22,025 bases of DNA. Source: a virus. Both the position numbers and the translations under genes were made by a program. How positions within the stretch are numbered: position 1 is the stretch's first letter; each line of letters opens with the position of its first letter. The notes under the pieces are model-generated. The model had not been told where the DNA came from and ran no database searches. It saw only the letters and a program-made list of their open reading frames with translations. The DNA lies in IMG/VR virus record IMGVR_UViG_3300029908_000164, positions 1-22,025 of that record, one strand, 5' to 3'. Positions 7,756 to 14,076 of the stretch are shown one piece after another.

Positions 7756-8244
7756 ATGACCGATTTAACGAATGCGACATTAATGCTGCAACAGTGGGAA
7801 GGATGCAAGTTAGAGGCTTATCCGGATCCTGTTAGTGGTGATGCTCCGTGGACTATTGGTTATGGCAGTACGGGTTATAATATTATCAAAGGTTCTACTT
7901 GGACTCAGCAGCAAGCTAATTTAGATTTAGAAAATAAGATTAGTACTTTATACGATGAGATTAGCAATCTAGTCGATTACGATTTAGATGACTGCCAATA
8001 CTGCGCATTAATATCATTTGCCTATAATTTAGGCATTGGTGCATTATCTGGGTCAACACTGCTAAAGAATCTTAATATTGACGGATATGGTAATTCTCAT
8101 GACTTTTTACCATGGTGTAATGCTGAAAGGCATCCAGTAGAAGACTTGCAGGAAAGAAGAATTGGTGAAATGTTGTTATTTTCCGGAAGAGGAGTGAAGT
8201 CACAGGCGGCTTGTAAGGAATTATTACCGACTTACTACCCATGA
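7756..8244 (+). CDS. Phage lysozyme (GH24 muramidase, endolysin)
   Basis: The 162-aa protein carries the T4-type lysozyme active site: Glu15 in WEGCKLEAYPD, Asp24 nine residues later, and Thr33 in PWTIGYGST. These match the Glu-Asp-Thr triad of this family. CQYCALISFAYNLGIGAL is the conserved helix after the active site, and the C-terminal QERRIGEMLLFSG is also typical. It cleaves the MurNAc-GlcNAc bond in peptidoglycan at the end of infection. There is no clear signal peptide, so it probably needs a holin. The next gene, which overlaps by four bases, is a holin-like protein. The ribosome binding site is weak. Confidence 0.92.
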   Translation: MTDLTNATLMLQQWEGCKLEAYPDPVSGDAPWTIGYGSTGYNIIKGSTWTQQQANLDLENKISTLYDEISNLVDYDLDDCQYCALISFAYNLGIGALSGSTLLKNLNIDGYGNSHDFLPWCNAERHPVEDLQERRIGEMLLFSGRGVKSQAACKELLPTYYP

Positions 8245-8456
8245 TGGAATTTATAAAGAGTGCTTTGACAACATCTGACAACAAGACAGCAGATATTATT
8301 CGAATTTGTTTCTTTATGTCTTTTGTTGCCTATTTGATACTTCAACTATTAGATTATCAAGAGTTCAGCCCGACTACTTTTGCATCCGGGCTGGCAATAT
8401 TGTTTACATCTGCTAGTGGAAGTTTATTGCTTAAAAAAGACACTGAACCAAGTTAG
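8241..8456 (+). CDS. Holin-like small membrane protein
   Basis: The 71-aa product has two hydrophobic segments (IIRICFFMSFVAYLILQLL, about residues 19-38, and FASGLAILFTSASGSLLL, about 47-64) and a short charged tail (KKDTEPS). This fits a class II-like holin topology. The start overlaps the lysozyme stop (ATGA; a second ATG follows at 8244). The assignment rests on size, topology and the neighbouring endolysin, not on a recognised family. No spanin gene is visible nearby. Its stop overlaps the converging thyX stop by four bases, with no terminator between. Confidence 0.65.
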   Translation: MMEFIKSALTTSDNKTADIIRICFFMSFVAYLILQLLDYQEFSPTTFASGLAILFTSASGSLLLKKDTEPS

Positions 8457-9109
8457 ATATTCATGGCTTGTAAAGTATTTGGGAAGTACTCCCTTAGTTC
8501 ACTTGCCATTGATCTTGCTAATAATTCGTGTTCTTTTTGAGTGCCATTGCCTATTCTAGCTTTCATGTAAAACACTAGGTCTCTAATAGTTCCGGTGACA
8601 TAAAGAGTACTAGCCGTCAAGCCTTCCGGAAGTAGTGACCTAGCTACTTCTTTGGCAATTCCCCTTAAAATAGCATCTTGATAGGATTCAATGGCAGTAT
8701 TCCACACGTCATATTGTATTTCGTCCCAATTTTCGCAATGGTCCTCATCGTAAGTAATAACGCTATTCTGACGATTTTTTGGATCTTGCAATCTGCACTC
8801 TTGCTCGACCATTTCGGAGTTCATTTCGGCGTATCTTCCGCTATATTCTTGGAAATTTAGGCTCCTATGACGCAATAACTGCCTACTTATAGCTCTAGTG
8901 GTGCTTATCTCAAGGGTTGCGGTAACCATCTGCAAGGGCGAGAAGTGTCCATGAGTAATAAGATACTTGAGCAATTTAACTGAAGTATCTAAATTACCCT
9001 GGTTAGCAGGTGATGACACCCTGGCGGTGTAAACTATAAATTCCTCTGGCGTTAAGTGTTCTAAGTCACCTAATGTCTTCGATATTGCGATCAATTTAGC
9101 AGAGTGCAT
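8453..9109 (-). CDS. thyX: Flavin-dependent thymidylate synthase ThyX
   Basis: The 218-aa protein has the ThyX signature RHRSLNFQEYSGRY (the RHRx7S motif), which places dUMP and FAD. It also has SPLQMVTATLEISTTRAISRQLLRH before it, and ARSLLPEGLTASTLYVTGTIRDLVFYMKAR, the usual C-terminal substrate-binding part. It makes dTMP from dUMP using methylene-tetrahydrofolate and reduced FAD, supporting phage DNA synthesis. Length is normal for the family. It is the last gene of the leftward operon that starts at rusA and follows an HNH gene with no gap. Confidence 0.95.
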   Translation of the reverse strand: MHSAKLIAISKTLGDLEHLTPEEFIVYTARVSSPANQGNLDTSVKLLKYLITHGHFSPLQMVTATLEISTTRAISRQLLRHRSLNFQEYSGRYAEMNSEMVEQECRLQDPKNRQNSVITYDEDHCENWDEIQYDVWNTAIESYQDAILRGIAKEVARSLLPEGLTASTLYVTGTIRDLVFYMKARIGNGTQKEHELLARSMASELREYFPNTLQAMNI

Positions 9110-9110
9110 C

Positions 9111-9428
9111 TTATTTCCCTGTTATAGATTTATTTGGAATCCTATAGCTCTTTTTGAGATTATCAAGCCTATTATCATTTCTTAAGGAGTTCTCATGGTC
9201 AATTCTATGTTGAGGCCATCTACCATTCATGTACAAAAAAACAAGTCTGTGTGCATAGTGAGACATTCCACCTAATCCTATTACCACATAGCCATTCTTA
9301 GTTATGGACCCTGCAATTTTCCCGAATTTTACTTTCTGACGTGAAGTTATCCAGGTAAATAACCCTGATTCAGGGCAATAGTTCAGGTTTTCCTTAAGCA
9401 GTTTCTGAGTTACTTTTTTATGCTTCAT
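9111..9428 (-). CDS. HNH endonuclease, short form
   Basis: The 105-aa product has the phage HNH layout: an N-terminal ENLNYCPESGLFTW motif, the YAHRLVFLYMNGRWP helix and the core RIDHENSLRNDNRLDNLK. The DH pair and the Asn residues are kept, so it could be active. It stops soon after the core and lacks the AP2-like DNA-binding domain that usually follows. It lies between the MazG-like gene, whose stop it overlaps by four bases, and thyX, one base away. It is probably a selfish homing-type element settled in the operon without breaking it. Confidence 0.8.
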   Translation of the reverse strand: MKHKKVTQKLLKENLNYCPESGLFTWITSRQKVKFGKIAGSITKNGYVVIGLGGMSHYAHRLVFLYMNGRWPQHRIDHENSLRNDNRLDNLKKSYRIPNKSITGK

Positions 9429-9898
9429 TTTCTATACCTGTCATCAAGTTCTGGGTGATCTTCTATTGCCTGCAGGCATGCAAGAGCGTTCCAAGCTATG
9501 CTAGCAAGGTGCGAGTTGCCATCAATAGCATCATGGTCTTTGCCGTCCATAAATTCGATAGAGTGCCTGAAAATGGCATCTATGAACCGACTAGACGTTA
9601 ATCCATTGCGATAATTATTTGGGCCGTACTTTTTCTTGCCAAGAGCTTCTATCTTTCCAAGTTCATTCAATCCAGCAGGCGGCAAACAAGCAAAAGATGG
9701 CTTATTATCATCAAATTTAACGCCTTTTTGATCTCTATCTGCAAATTTATTGATAAAGTCTTCTCTTAGGAAAATATCGCACGTATAACATCCGCCTGTT
9801 ACTGATAATACAGATTTGGGGTTTTCTTCTCTTTTTACGCACTCACTGCAGTTTCCTTTACGCTTTACATCAAACATTTGCTCTTCCCAGTCATTCAT
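9425..9898 (-). CDS. dATP/dGTP pyrophosphohydrolase-like protein (MazG-like all-alpha) with N-terminal Cys motifs
   Basis: Residues about 55-150 resemble the phage dATP/dGTP diphosphohydrolase family (formerly DUF5664): GVKFDDNKPSFACLPPAGL, LGKKKYGPNNYRNG, RFIDAIFRHSIEFMDGKDHD and a final SHLASIAWNALACLQ. The acidic and His residues are those expected to hold metal and nucleotide. The first 40 residues add two CxxC pairs (Cys17/20 and Cys37/40), probably binding zinc. Likely role: adjusting the dNTP pool, together with ThyX two genes on. The exact substrate cannot be told from sequence. An in-frame Met8 has an alternative GGAAG site. Met1 has AGGA. Confidence 0.7.
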   Translation of the reverse strand: MNDWEEQMFDVKRKGNCSECVKREENPKSVLSVTGGCYTCDIFLREDFINKFADRDQKGVKFDDNKPSFACLPPAGLNELGKIEALGKKKYGPNNYRNGLTSSRFIDAIFRHSIEFMDGKDHDAIDGNSHLASIAWNALACLQAIEDHPELDDRYRK

Positions 9899-9901
9899 TA
9901 A

Positions 9902-10165
9902 TTATTGTCCTTTCTTCTTCTGCGATGCTATTCTGCTTTTAGCAAATGCAGGTGAAATTTTTTGTAACTCCAACCATTCGTCGATGTCTTTTTTATAAAA
10001 ATACACTTTATTGACGATAGAAAAGTAAGCCGGTGCTATGCCTAGGGACATATATAGACGTAGTGAATGAGCCGAGCAGTCAATATACTTAGCAGCATTA
10101 GATAGCGTCATCCTACCGTCATGAGTTATGGTTATTTCGGATATATCTTTCTGTTTAATTGTCAT
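9902..10165 (-). CDS. Small helix-turn-helix DNA-binding protein (excisionase/MerR-like)
   Basis: In the 87-aa product, MTLSNAAKYIDCSAHSLRLYMSLG is a winged-helix DNA-binding motif of the HTH_17/excisionase type, followed by a short wing and VYFYKKDIDEWLELQK. The C-terminus is basic. It could be a transcription regulator or a recombination directionality factor. No integrase is seen in this window, so a regulator is likelier. The start is overlapped by the stop of the upstream gene (ATGA) and has a strong GGGAGGG site. Confidence 0.75.
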   Translation of the reverse strand: MTIKQKDISEITITHDGRMTLSNAAKYIDCSAHSLRLYMSLGIAPAYFSIVNKVYFYKKDIDEWLELQKISPAFAKSRIASQKKKGQ

Positions 10166-10371
10166 AATACCCTCCCCATTGTTATATTCTGCTGCAACTT
10201 TATTAGCTTGTTATTCAGAGTCCAGACTTCACCCGTCTTATCCTCAGCAATCACCCACAGAAGGTCGTGCTCCTGTGAATAATCAAGAATTGCTATGGCT
10301 ACGCCTTTATTCCATATTCCTGGCTTAGACTGAAATACCACGGGAATGTAAGGACTAAGCTGCGTCAACAT
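10162..10371 (-). CDS. Conserved phage protein of unknown function (69 aa)
   Basis: An upstream ATG at 10392 is possible, but the ATG at 10371 has a clear AGAGGA site and gives the start MLTQLSPYIPVVF, so I choose it. The body GIWNKGVAIAILDYSQEHDLLWVIAEDKTGEVWTL followed by LQQNITMGR has the pattern of a small beta-rich protein seen in many phages (DYG.EH.LLWVV..D.TGE.WT). No function is established. It overlaps the end of bet by 17 bases and the HTH gene by four bases, so all three are translated together. Confidence 0.7.
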   Translation of the reverse strand: MLTQLSPYIPVVFQSKPGIWNKGVAIAILDYSQEHDLLWVIAEDKTGEVWTLNNKLIKLQQNITMGRVL

Positions 10372-11164
10372 TAGAGATGTCCTCTTTAGCATCGAATTCT
10401 TTGGCTAATTCAGCGATAGGCTGCATGCGATCTTTAATTAGATTCTTTTGATTTTTATCTAGGCAGCTATACCATTCACGCAAAGCTACTTGACCACTGC
10501 CAGCAATGATCTTCGCGTTGTCCAATAATGTTTGCGTAGCATCCAATACATCAAAGGCAGCTTCGAGTATTTCAGTATTAGGGGATGGATCTACTTTTTT
10601 AGGCTTGTAGGATGATTCTTGCTTAGTACTGGTTGAGTCTGCCTGAGACAACTCATCTGCGGTGTAAAGGCCGCTTAGCTCATTAGGTGCGGCTTTCCTA
10701 AGTGCTAATGCCTCAGCGCACTTGCTTAACATAGCACGAGGTAGCCTAGCCCATAACCCACCAGGTTTACCATTAAATACTTGCATGTATTCATCCATGT
10801 AAGCAGTAGCGGTAAATTCAGCAACATGAGAACCAACTAGCATTTTAATAGTTACAGAAGCTGATATTATTTTCCCATCCTTCTCAACAAAGGTCGCGTC
10901 ACTGTTTCCGATCAATCTTCCAGTTCTTGAAGCTATTAATCTAAATCCATCAATAGAGGTTTGAATGGTTCTTTTGTTCCCACGCTGTATGCTATATATC
11001 TGATTGTCTAATATGCTTAAGCCTTTCTTTTCCGCAATCGCTAAGAAAAGTTGAAATTCTTGATCTGTAGCTCCAGAGCAATACACAGACTTTATTAAAT
11101 CTATTTGGTCATTAGTATAAGAGATTTCTTTCTTCACATCTTCATGTTCTATTACTGCACTCAT
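10355..11164 (-). CDS. bet: Bet-type single-strand annealing recombinase (RecT/Red-beta superfamily)
   Basis: The 269-aa protein shows the Bet/RecT core: DQIDLIKSVYCSGATDQEFQLFLAIAEKKGLSILDNQIY (residues about 19-57), TSIDGFRLIASRTG, and GLWARLPRAMLSKCAEALALRKAAP near residue 135-160. It anneals complementary single strands in phage recombination and replication-linked repair. The C-terminal third is less conserved and probably handles partner contacts. No partner exonuclease gene is seen beside it. A RusA resolvase lies two genes upstream, and a phage SSB is encoded elsewhere in the window. It has a GGAG site before the ATG. Confidence 0.92.
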   Translation of the reverse strand: MSAVIEHEDVKKEISYTNDQIDLIKSVYCSGATDQEFQLFLAIAEKKGLSILDNQIYSIQRGNKRTIQTSIDGFRLIASRTGRLIGNSDATFVEKDGKIISASVTIKMLVGSHVAEFTATAYMDEYMQVFNGKPGGLWARLPRAMLSKCAEALALRKAAPNELSGLYTADELSQADSTSTKQESSYKPKKVDPSPNTEILEAAFDVLDATQTLLDNAKIIAGSGQVALREWYSCLDKNQKNLIKDRMQPIAELAKEFDAKEDISNVDAA

Positions 11165-11212
11165 TTTATGCTCCAGTTTTCTTATAAATTAACATTATCA
11201 ATCTCCGGTTAT

Positions 11213-11515
11213 TTAATATTTAATTCTTGCGTTTATTTTCTTGTCCGTTTCTTTTAAATTTACAAGTCTATTGTCATGTCTATCTAAATTAATATGTAAC
11301 ATTGTGTTAGGCCAATACCCATGCACATATAGCCATGCCAGTCTGTGAGCTAGGTATGGTCTTCTATTAATGCCAATCCTAATTTCACCGTTATACTTAG
11401 TGCCGGCAATCTTACCCTTTACTGCACCACCACCAATCTTTGTTTTTAACCAGATAAACTTACCAGTCTCTGGGTTATATTTAAGATTATCTTTCAGCTC
11501 ATCTTGTGTAATCAT
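11213..11515 (-). CDS. HNH endonuclease-like protein, probably catalytically impaired
   Basis: The 100-aa product begins MITQDELKDNLKYNPETGKF, nearly the same as the HNH pseudogene at 2246-2742, and has YLAHRLAWLYVHGYWP and HINLDRHDNRLVNLKE. The usual IDH at the core is MLH here, so the Asp that normally holds the metal is Leu, while the catalytic His remains. It also ends right after the core with no AP2-like domain. The ATG overlaps the rusA stop by one base. It may be a decaying homing gene or a repurposed DNA-binding protein. Confidence 0.75.
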   Translation of the reverse strand: MITQDELKDNLKYNPETGKFIWLKTKIGGGAVKGKIAGTKYNGEIRIGINRRPYLAHRLAWLYVHGYWPNTMLHINLDRHDNRLVNLKETDKKINARIKY

Positions 11516-11958
11516 CAGTCGACCTTTTCCCTGTATTGAAATGAAATTTTAATTCTATCCTTCGGCACATCGTTGAATCTTTTTAATACGTGTAAATCCG
11601 TTACATAGCTGTCATCGTGATAGAGGACCTCATTAAGAGCATCAAGCACTGACTTAGCAATGTTGTCACAATCTGGCTTGGTAACCTTATGCTTTAACTT
11701 ATTGTTAGCCGGCCTCTTATGGTGAAACTCTAGCCATACTTCTAAGGCGACCTTAGGCGCTATAGGCAGCTCGTGCATTCTTAGCCATCTAGATACTCTC
11801 AATGCCAACTCTTCCTCGAAATTTGCCGTCTTTACTGGAGTGTAGTGGCGTATTGAAAATCCATTGGTAGCAGTGGAAGACTTCTCAACTGTGGATCTTG
11901 CTCTAGCCTTTGCAACTATCGGCATGTCGCACATAAAGGTATAGATATCGGGCAACAT
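11515..11958 (-). CDS. rusA: RusA-family Holliday-junction resolvase
   Basis: The 147-aa protein has the RusA signature KPDCDNIAKSVLDALNEVLYHDDSYVTDL (about residues 89-117), which supplies the catalytic aspartates. The N-terminus (YTFMCDMPIVAKARARS) is the expected first beta strand with a basic cluster. RusA dimers cut four-way DNA junctions and here probably resolve recombination and replication intermediates before packaging. It is the first gene of the leftward recombination operon, with a GGAGG site ten bases from the start. Confidence 0.92.
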   Translation of the reverse strand: MLPDIYTFMCDMPIVAKARARSTVEKSSTATNGFSIRHYTPVKTANFEEELALRVSRWLRMHELPIAPKVALEVWLEFHHKRPANNKLKHKVTKPDCDNIAKSVLDALNEVLYHDDSYVTDLHVLKRFNDVPKDRIKISFQYREKVD

Positions 11959-12027
11959 TACTGCTCAACCTCCATTTCTCAGTCAATTTTCAAGTTGAAT
12001 TCATGTACATACTTTACACTATTTTTA

Positions 12028-12058
12028 ACTAAATGTAACATCTTTTAACACTTTTCCT
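12028..12058 (-). promoter_or_regulatory. Likely leftward promoter of the rusA-bet-thyX operon
   Basis: On the minus strand GTTACA is followed 17 bases later by TAAAGT, each matching the sigma70 hexamers at four of six positions. This lies about 70-100 bases upstream of the rusA start. The positions correspond to the stronger leftward promoter at 18041-18069 relative to a shared upstream element. Confidence 0.4.
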
Positions 12059-12080
12059 TATTTATTTTAATGATTCTAAG

Positions 12081-12138
12081 TAAATACAATAAGTTAAGAT
12101 AATGGATTACAAATATGTAAGATTAAATCACAATAATA
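12081..12138. promoter_or_regulatory. Shared control element, copy 1 (also at 18129-18186)
   Basis: This 58-base stretch aligns without gaps to 18129-18186, with about 43 identical positions by hand count, including TAAATACA, TTAAG, GATTACA and TCACA.TAATA. It sits in the middle of the divergent gap between rusA and the replication operon. Part of it is palindromic (TTACA AATA TGTAA). It may be a regulator binding site shared by early operons. Confidence 0.5.
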
Positions 12139-12142
12139 ACAA

Positions 12143-12171
12143 TTGAATTGTAAATATAATTAAATTACAAT
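12143..12171 (+). promoter_or_regulatory. Rightward promoter of the replication operon with overlapping operator-like palindrome
   Basis: TTGAAT (12143-12148) and TACAAT (12166-12171) are separated by 17 bases. An inverted repeat, ATTGTAA (12147-12153) and TTACAAT (12165-12171), spans the region between and over the hexamers, where a bound repressor would block RNA polymerase. The predicted transcript start is around 12178, some 40 bases before the first gene. Confidence 0.55.
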
Positions 12172-12215
12172 GCGCTCCGATGTATTTAATTTAATGTAAC
12201 TTAATGGGGGCAAGT

Positions 12216-12425
12216 ATGAAGATTGACGGAAATAATTATATTTTGATGACTGATTGGGAAAAACACCACTCATGGCCAAGTCTGAATGGGATAAGAAATA
12301 TCAGAGCCATAGCAGATAAAGGAGATAAGCAAGGTGCAATTTCATTCTTTAAAAAGATAGGCGGCCGTATTTTCATTGATGAAAATGCTTTCCTTGCATG
12401 GGCTTCAAGACAAGTTAGGGATTAA
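12216..12425 (+). CDS. Small helix-turn-helix-like DNA-binding protein
   Basis: An ATG at 12204 lacks a ribosome binding site. The ATG at 12216 follows GGGGGC, so I use it (69 aa). The sequence KIDGNNYILMTDWEKHHSWPSLNGIRNIRAIADK, followed by ISFFKKIGGRIFIDENAFLAWASRQ, resembles small phage proteins with a MerR/excisionase-like fold, where GGRIFIDE forms the wing. It is the first gene of the rightward replication operon, two bases ahead of the DUF1376 gene, and may regulate the operon or assist initiation. Family assignment is by pattern. Confidence 0.6.
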   Translation: MKIDGNNYILMTDWEKHHSWPSLNGIRNIRAIADKGDKQGAISFFKKIGGRIFIDENAFLAWASRQVRD

Positions 12426-12427
12426 TT

Positions 12428-13528
12428 ATGGCAAGTAAAATTAACATTTGGATACCTCTTGATATTGGCGCTTACTTAAGTGGAACTACTAGATTAGTTT
12501 GGCAAGAGCATGCGGCTTACCTTCTTTTGATATTTGATTATTGGACAAATGGACCTCTACCTGACGATGACAAAATCTTATCTAGGATCATTGGGCAAAA
12601 TATTGAAGAGTGGAATGATATGAAAGTCATGATCAGATCATTTTTCATAGCTAAAGATGGCAAGCTTTACCATAAAAGGATTGAGCGAGACCTAGCAAGA
12701 GCCAAGGAATCATGCGCTAAAAACGTAGAACGAGGAAAGAAAGGGGCTAGAGCAAGATGGAGTGCTGAAGATGATAGTCAGAGTAATGCTCAAGCAATGC
12801 TTAATGAATGCTCAGACTATAGTACAAGCATAGTCGAAGCATGCTTAGAGAATAGTCCAAGCATAGTCGAAGCATACTCCAAGCATTGCTTAAGCAATGC
12901 TCAAGCAATGCTTAGCGATGGCTATATAGATAAAGATATAGATATAGATAAAGATATAGATAAATACCAACACTTAAAACAAGATAAACAATCAGATTCA
13001 AAAGAAGAAAAAGAAAAATCTACATCAAAATCTAAGTCAACAACATTGTCGAGCAAAAAAACTAAGGCTCTATTAGAAAATGACAATTACCCTTGGGATG
13101 ACAATGAAGATCATCTGTCAAAACCTGTTTGTCGAGCTAAAGACTCGACCGCTGTGATGGCGCCATCGAAAGTTTCATTTGCCCAAATAATCTTTAAGCA
13201 TTGGCAAGATGTAATGGTTAGCCCTAGGTCAATCATGGATGCTAAGAGGAGATTGGCAATTGAGGCTAGGCTGAAAGATGGTTACATGGTTGATCAGCTT
13301 AAAATGGCGATTGATGGATGCAAGTTGTCAGATCACCACATGGGCATCAATGACAGAAACACGCGATATAACGATATTGAGCTTATTTGCCGAAATGCGG
13401 TTAATGTTGACAAGTTCATCGCATTAATTAACCAGCCCAAGAGTAGCTTGACGGCAAAAGGGCAATCAAACGCTAACATGATCCTTGAGTGGATGCAGGA
13501 AAAGAGCGCGGAGTTAAGCTCAATGTAA
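12428..13528 (+). CDS. DUF1376 (YdaU-like) replication-initiator-type protein
   Basis: Residues about 5-95 match the DUF1376 pattern: WIPLDIGAYLSGTTRLVWQEHAAYLLLIFDYW, LPDDDKILSRIIG, and a basic helix RIERDLARAKESCAKNVERGKKGARARW. The middle (about 118-180) is encoded by an 11-bp DNA repeat array and then by hexamer repeats giving IDKDIDIDKDID, so its amino acids seem driven by DNA function. A Lys/Ser-rich linker follows. The C-terminal domain (about 250-366, FAQIIFKHWQDVMVSPRSIMDAKRRLAIEARL) resembles the C-terminal part of phage replication proteins. Likely role: binding the origin that lies in its own gene, as lambda O does. It is followed 35 bases later by the loader-like gene. The sequence NYPWDDN near residue 220 recurs in the gene at 14048. 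Confidence 0.75.
   Translation: MASKINIWIPLDIGAYLSGTTRLVWQEHAAYLLLIFDYWTNGPLPDDDKILSRIIGQNIEEWNDMKVMIRSFFIAKDGKLYHKRIERDLARAKESCAKNVERGKKGARARWSAEDDSQSNAQAMLNECSDYSTSIVEACLENSPSIVEAYSKHCLSNAQAMLSDGYIDKDIDIDKDIDKYQHLKQDKQSDSKEEKEKSTSKSKSTTLSSKKTKALLENDNYPWDDNEDHLSKPVCRAKDSTAVMAPSKVSFAQIIFKHWQDVMVSPRSIMDAKRRLAIEARLKDGYMVDQLKMAIDGCKLSDHHMGINDRNTRYNDIELICRNAVNVDKFIALINQPKSSLTAKGQSNANMILEWMQEKSAELSSM
12781..12924 (+). repeat. Array of about twelve 11-bp repeats (candidate iterons) inside the DUF1376 gene
   Basis: Units start at 12781, 12792, 12803, 12814 (12 bp), 12826, 12837, 12848, 12859, 12870, 12881, 12892 and 12903, with a degenerate one at 12914. The commonest forms are AAGCAATGCTC/T and AAGCATAGTCG. 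Eight begin with AAGCA. A 19-bp stretch, AATGCTCAAGCAATGCTTA, occurs at both 12785 and 12896, and an 18-bp stretch, CAAGCATAGTCGAAGCAT, at 12825 and 12858. Eleven bases is about one helical turn, so every unit faces the same side of the DNA. Confidence 0.85.
12926..12967 (+). repeat. A/T-rich hexamer repeats, candidate DNA-unwinding element
   Basis: Six hexamers in a row (ATAGAT, AAAGAT, ATAGAT, ATAGAT, AAAGAT, ATAGAT) and a divergent seventh directly follow the 11-bp array. They encode alternating Ile/Lys-Asp. Together with the A-rich stretch to about 13040 they form the easily melted segment expected next to origin iterons. Confidence 0.6.
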
Positions 13529-13563
13529 GGCGTGGTCGATCATTTATTGTACAAGGATAGAAT

Positions 13564-14076
13564 ATGAGAAATGTGGATTTAGAGCGATTTGGGATCATAT
13601 TGACGATGGTTCATGAATATTACGACAAGACAATATCGAAGGGGGTGGCTGCAATGTGGTGGGAGGGCTTGGAGTGTGAATCAATAGACGACATCGAAAT
13701 ATCGTTTAAGCATCACATGAGGAACAATGGGACATTTTGTCCAAAAATTAGTGATATTATCAAAATAATCAATGGCGACCCCAGAGATAACGCGGTCATT
13801 CAGTGGGGCCATGTGATGGCGCAATCTAAACACGCTAGCAATGGCATGTCATTCAGAGATCCTATCACTGCAAGGGTTGTTAAGGCCATGGGCGGTAAAG
13901 AATTGGGCATGTATGGAGCCTCAGACTGGGCCCACAGCAGAAATTATTTCATTGACAGCTATATTGCCTATCAGAATCAAATGGAAGTAGACAAGGCCGT
14001 TGAAAGGCAGAAGTTAATTAATCAAACGCAAAGAAAAGGAATTTCTAATGAAAGATCAGCAAGACAATCAAGTTAA
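13564..14076 (+). CDS. Helicase-loader-like phage replication protein (DUF6475-like)
   Basis: The 170-aa product has the pattern LERFGIILTMVHEYYDKTISKGVAAMWWEGLE, IEISFKHHMRNNGTFCPKISDIIKIINGDP, then AVIQWGHVMAQ and TARVVKAMGGKELGMYG. I recognise this arrangement from phage replication proteins downstream of an initiator, comparable to P-type loaders, and probably the DUF6475 family. It is helical with no ATP-binding motif. It follows the DUF1376 gene, has an AAGGAT site, and its 3' end overlaps the next gene by 29 bases. Role as helicase loader is inferred from context. Confidence 0.65.
   Translation: MRNVDLERFGIILTMVHEYYDKTISKGVAAMWWEGLECESIDDIEISFKHHMRNNGTFCPKISDIIKIINGDPRDNAVIQWGHVMAQSKHASNGMSFRDPITARVVKAMGGKELGMYGASDWAHSRNYFIDSYIAYQNQMEVDKAVERQKLINQTQRKGISNERSARQSS

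Noticed and set aside
11170-11200. A nine-codon frame (MLIYKKTGA) with GGAG upstream, just before bet
   Set aside because: Too short to support as a gene; probably chance or a junction relic.
12781-12924. The 11-bp repeats considered as a CRISPR array
   Set aside because: Units are 11 bp, directly abutting without spacers, and lie inside a coding frame.
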